Of a stretch of 64,000 bases of DNA, positions 62,520 through 64,000 are shown piece by piece. Where the stretch lies: NCBI RefSeq assembly GCF_046507575.1, contig NZ_JBKFEY010000004.1, forward strand, positions 127,092-191,091, written 5' to 3'. The position numbers were made by a program, and so were the translations under genes. Position 1 is the stretch's first letter; every line of letters starts with the position of its first letter. The notes beneath the pieces were generated by a model that was given only the letters and a program-made list of their open reading frames with translations, had not been told where the DNA came from and did not search any database. The stretch comes from Pontitalea aquivivens (lineage in GTDB: Bacteria > Pseudomonadota > Alphaproteobacteria > Rhodobacterales > Rhodobacteraceae).

Positions 62520-62735
62520 TCAGCCGGGATTAGCGGGCGGAACAACGCCAACGTTGGTCGATTCGGTGGTCATGTAGCCGCCGATCCCGGTTGCCAGATC
62601 TTCGGTGCCCTGACGGATGAAGCTCAGCGCCAGCGCGCCCAGGCCAACAACGGCAGCGGTCAGCACAACCCAGTCAACGGTCACGGCGCCGTCTTCTTCG
62701 GTGCGGATCTTGCGAGCGAATTTGAACAGTTTCAT
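62520..62735 (-). CDS. flp: Flp-type pilin, first copy
   Basis: A 71-residue pilin-like protein with leader KFARKIRTEEDG, then AVTVDWVVLTAAVVGLGALALSFI and a soluble C-terminus. The predicted cleavage after Gly leaves AVTVDW at the mature N-terminus, again with Asp-Trp in place of Glu-Tyr. The strong terminator following it suggests it is the major pilin. Confidence 0.87.
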   Translation of the reverse strand: MKLFKFARKIRTEEDGAVTVDWVVLTAAVVGLGALALSFIRQGTEDLATGIGGYMTTESTNVGVVPPANPG

Positions 62736-63103
62736 CGTATTTCCCCTTGCGGTCACTGGTTGCATCCTCCGCGCCCCGGGTCGCTGGCCCTGTGTTGCTG
62801 TGGCCTAACCGTCGCGGCATGTCCCTATATCGCCTTTGGATGGTGGCAGGATTTGGGCAGGCCTTGGGCCTTTTCACGAAGCGTTAATTTTCTTTGGGTG
62901 ATTTTCCCAAAGCATTGAAAATAAATGAAACATTCCTGAATTTTCGGATTTTCCGCCCCGGAAACCTGTTGCCTTCTGGTCGATTTCGGGCGCTTTCGCC
63001 CCCATTTGGCCGGTTTTTCTGGATTTTCCGGCCCGATGCGGGGATAAGAAATCCAAGGGGCAAAGACCCCAGAGCAGGTATTTCACAAGGCAGGACGGCC
63101 GGA
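62736..63103. other. 368-base divergent promoter region of flp and the transglycosylase
   Basis: No gene is supported. An AT-rich patch around 62880-62960 holds an inverted repeat CTTTGGG / TGATTTT / CCCAAAG (62892-62912). Several short ATTTTCCGGCC-like strings follow. Promoters of the pilin gene and the transglycosylase must be here, but no full consensus was found. Confidence 0.55.
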
Positions 63104-63946
63104 ATGCACCGCATATGGGCAGGGGCGATGGCGATCTGTGTGGCGCTTGGCGCCGCGCCCGCGGGGGCAGAGCTTGCCGCGCCGATCACGAATGACATCC
63201 AGCCCAAGCGCGTGGGCGTGCCGCAGCCCGGCACCAGGCGGTTCCTGACGATCCAGATCGACCCCGAGGAACAGCGCCGCGCGCTGGCCGCCGCCGCCGC
63301 CCGGCCCTTTACCCCGGTGACGCGCCTGCCCGATGCGGCGGCGCCCAAGGGGCCGGGCATCTATGACTGGTATTGGGATGCCGTCTCGCCCAGCCTGGGC
63401 GACCGCGACGGGCGCTTTGGCAAGGCGCTGGCGGCGCTGTCGCAGGGGCCGGGGGGCAAGGCGGTGGCCGCGCCCCGGCTTGCCCATCTGCAGGATATCG
63501 CGACCCGCCACGGCGCCGACATCCTGGCCGCCACGATCGGCACCGAGGTATCGCCCGCGCTGGTGCTGGCGGTGATTGGCATCGAAAGCGGGGGGCGGGT
63601 GGATGCCGTGTCATCCGCCGGGGCGGTGGGGCTGATGCAGCTGATCCCGGCCACGGCGGATCGGTTCAAGGTCGGCGACAGCGTCGATCCGGTGCAGAAC
63701 ATCCGCGGCGGCGTGGCCTATCTGGACTGGCTGATGAAGGAATTCGACCGCGACCCGCTGATGGTGCTGGCCGCCTATAATGCGGGTGAAAATGCGGTGA
63801 AAAAGAACGGTGGCGTGCCACCGTTTGCGGAAACCCGCGCCTATGTGCCCAAGGTTCTGGCCGCCTGGACGGTGGCGCGCGGTCTGTGCCGCACCCCGCC
63901 CGAGCTTGTGACCGATGGCTGCGTCTTTGCGCTGAAGGGCACCTGA
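63104..63946 (+). CDS. Lytic transglycosylase (SLT family)
   Basis: A 280-residue periplasmic muramidase-like enzyme. A signal peptide ends near AGA (residue 22). The SLT domain has catalytic E161 in IGIESGGRVDAVSS, GLMQLIPATA and AAYNAGENAV. It cleaves peptidoglycan without water, perhaps making room for the pilus machinery nearby, an inference. An in-frame upstream extension is noncoding. A terminator follows. Confidence 0.92.
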   Translation: MHRIWAGAMAICVALGAAPAGAELAAPITNDIQPKRVGVPQPGTRRFLTIQIDPEEQRRALAAAAARPFTPVTRLPDAAAPKGPGIYDWYWDAVSPSLGDRDGRFGKALAALSQGPGGKAVAAPRLAHLQDIATRHGADILAATIGTEVSPALVLAVIGIESGGRVDAVSSAGAVGLMQLIPATADRFKVGDSVDPVQNIRGGVAYLDWLMKEFDRDPLMVLAAYNAGENAVKKNGGVPPFAETRAYVPKVLAAWTVARGLCRTPPELVTDGCVFALKGT

Positions 63947-63961
63947 TTACCCCATGAAAAA

Positions 63962-63995
63962 GGCCCCGCAGCGGATGCGGGGCCCCCTTGTCCTT
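63962..63995 (+). terminator. Terminator of the transglycosylase gene
   Basis: GGCCCCGCA pairs with TGCGGGGCC around GCGGA, followed by CCCTTGTCCTTTT. It lies 15 bases after the stop. Confidence 0.85.
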
Positions 63996-64000
63996 TTGCC

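Overview
The window is a stretch of chromosome from a GC-rich alphaproteobacterium. It is most likely a member of the Rhodobacteraceae (Rhodobacter/Gemmobacter/Tabrizicola-like), judged from the gene content, the ruvCAB-ybgC-tolQRAB-pal-cpoB-tilS-ftsH order, the DUF1523 and DUF1127 proteins, the phosphatidylcholine synthase and the gene-transfer-agent type endolysin/holin pair. The genus cannot be fixed from the sequence alone. No rRNA or tRNA genes, CRISPR arrays, transposases or prophage structural genes were seen. Coding density is high, and nearly all long antisense open frames are shadows of real GC-rich genes.

Layout. 1-3.4 kb: end of panB, panC, an M20 deacylase, and a small membrane-protein pair including a DUF1523 protein. 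3.4-11.1 kb (mostly minus strand): two-domain aldehyde dehydrogenase, deoC, the Grx4/BolA iron-sulfur pair, purL, a candidate small RNA or attenuator, and a LysR regulator. 11.3-18.3 kb (plus): fused indolepyruvate ferredoxin oxidoreductase, murI, argC, ccmE, then an endolysin/holin pair of the kind that releases gene transfer agents. 18.3-20.3 kb: arginase plus ornithine cyclodeaminase. 20.6-31.7 kb: cold-shock protein, ileS, an EamA transporter, phosphatidylcholine synthase, xerC/DUF484, a transaldolase-family enzyme, priA and a YeeE/YedE transporter with an upstream FNR-type box. 31.9-37.3 kb: prmA, two small proteins, ruvCAB, an unknown gene and ybgC. 37.3-46.6 kb: the Tol-Pal envelope machine, tilS, ftsH and a methyltransferase. 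46.7-50.1 kb: one-carbon genes fhs and folD with a chorismate mutase between them, and a hotdog thioesterase. 50.4-62.7 kb (minus): a Tad/Flp pilus locus with two pilins, CpaB, secretin, an OmpA-like lipoprotein, TadZ, TadA, TadB, TadC, two TPR lipoproteins, prepilin peptidase and an AAA ATPase. 63.1-63.9 kb: a lytic transglycosylase.

The most unusual signal is a dispersed short repeat family. Seven copies share the invariant blocks GAGTATTT and CCAAGAAGAAG separated by three variable bases. A related form carries GAGGATATTTGGGCAAAT and an invariant GGGGGGC / TGTCT / GCCCCCC hairpin. Copies sit at convergent gene ends, inside operons, next to start codons and as inverted pairs. One lies in frame inside ileS, where it encodes part of a lysine-rich insertion just before the editing-domain motif. 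Other leads are a strong 20-bp inverted repeat upstream of a DUF1127 gene, a minus-strand sRNA or attenuator upstream of purL, a near-consensus FnrL box before the thiosulfate-type transporter, a 9-bp palindrome in the LysR/IOR divergent promoter, and Flp pilins with Asp-Trp in place of the usual Glu-Tyr.
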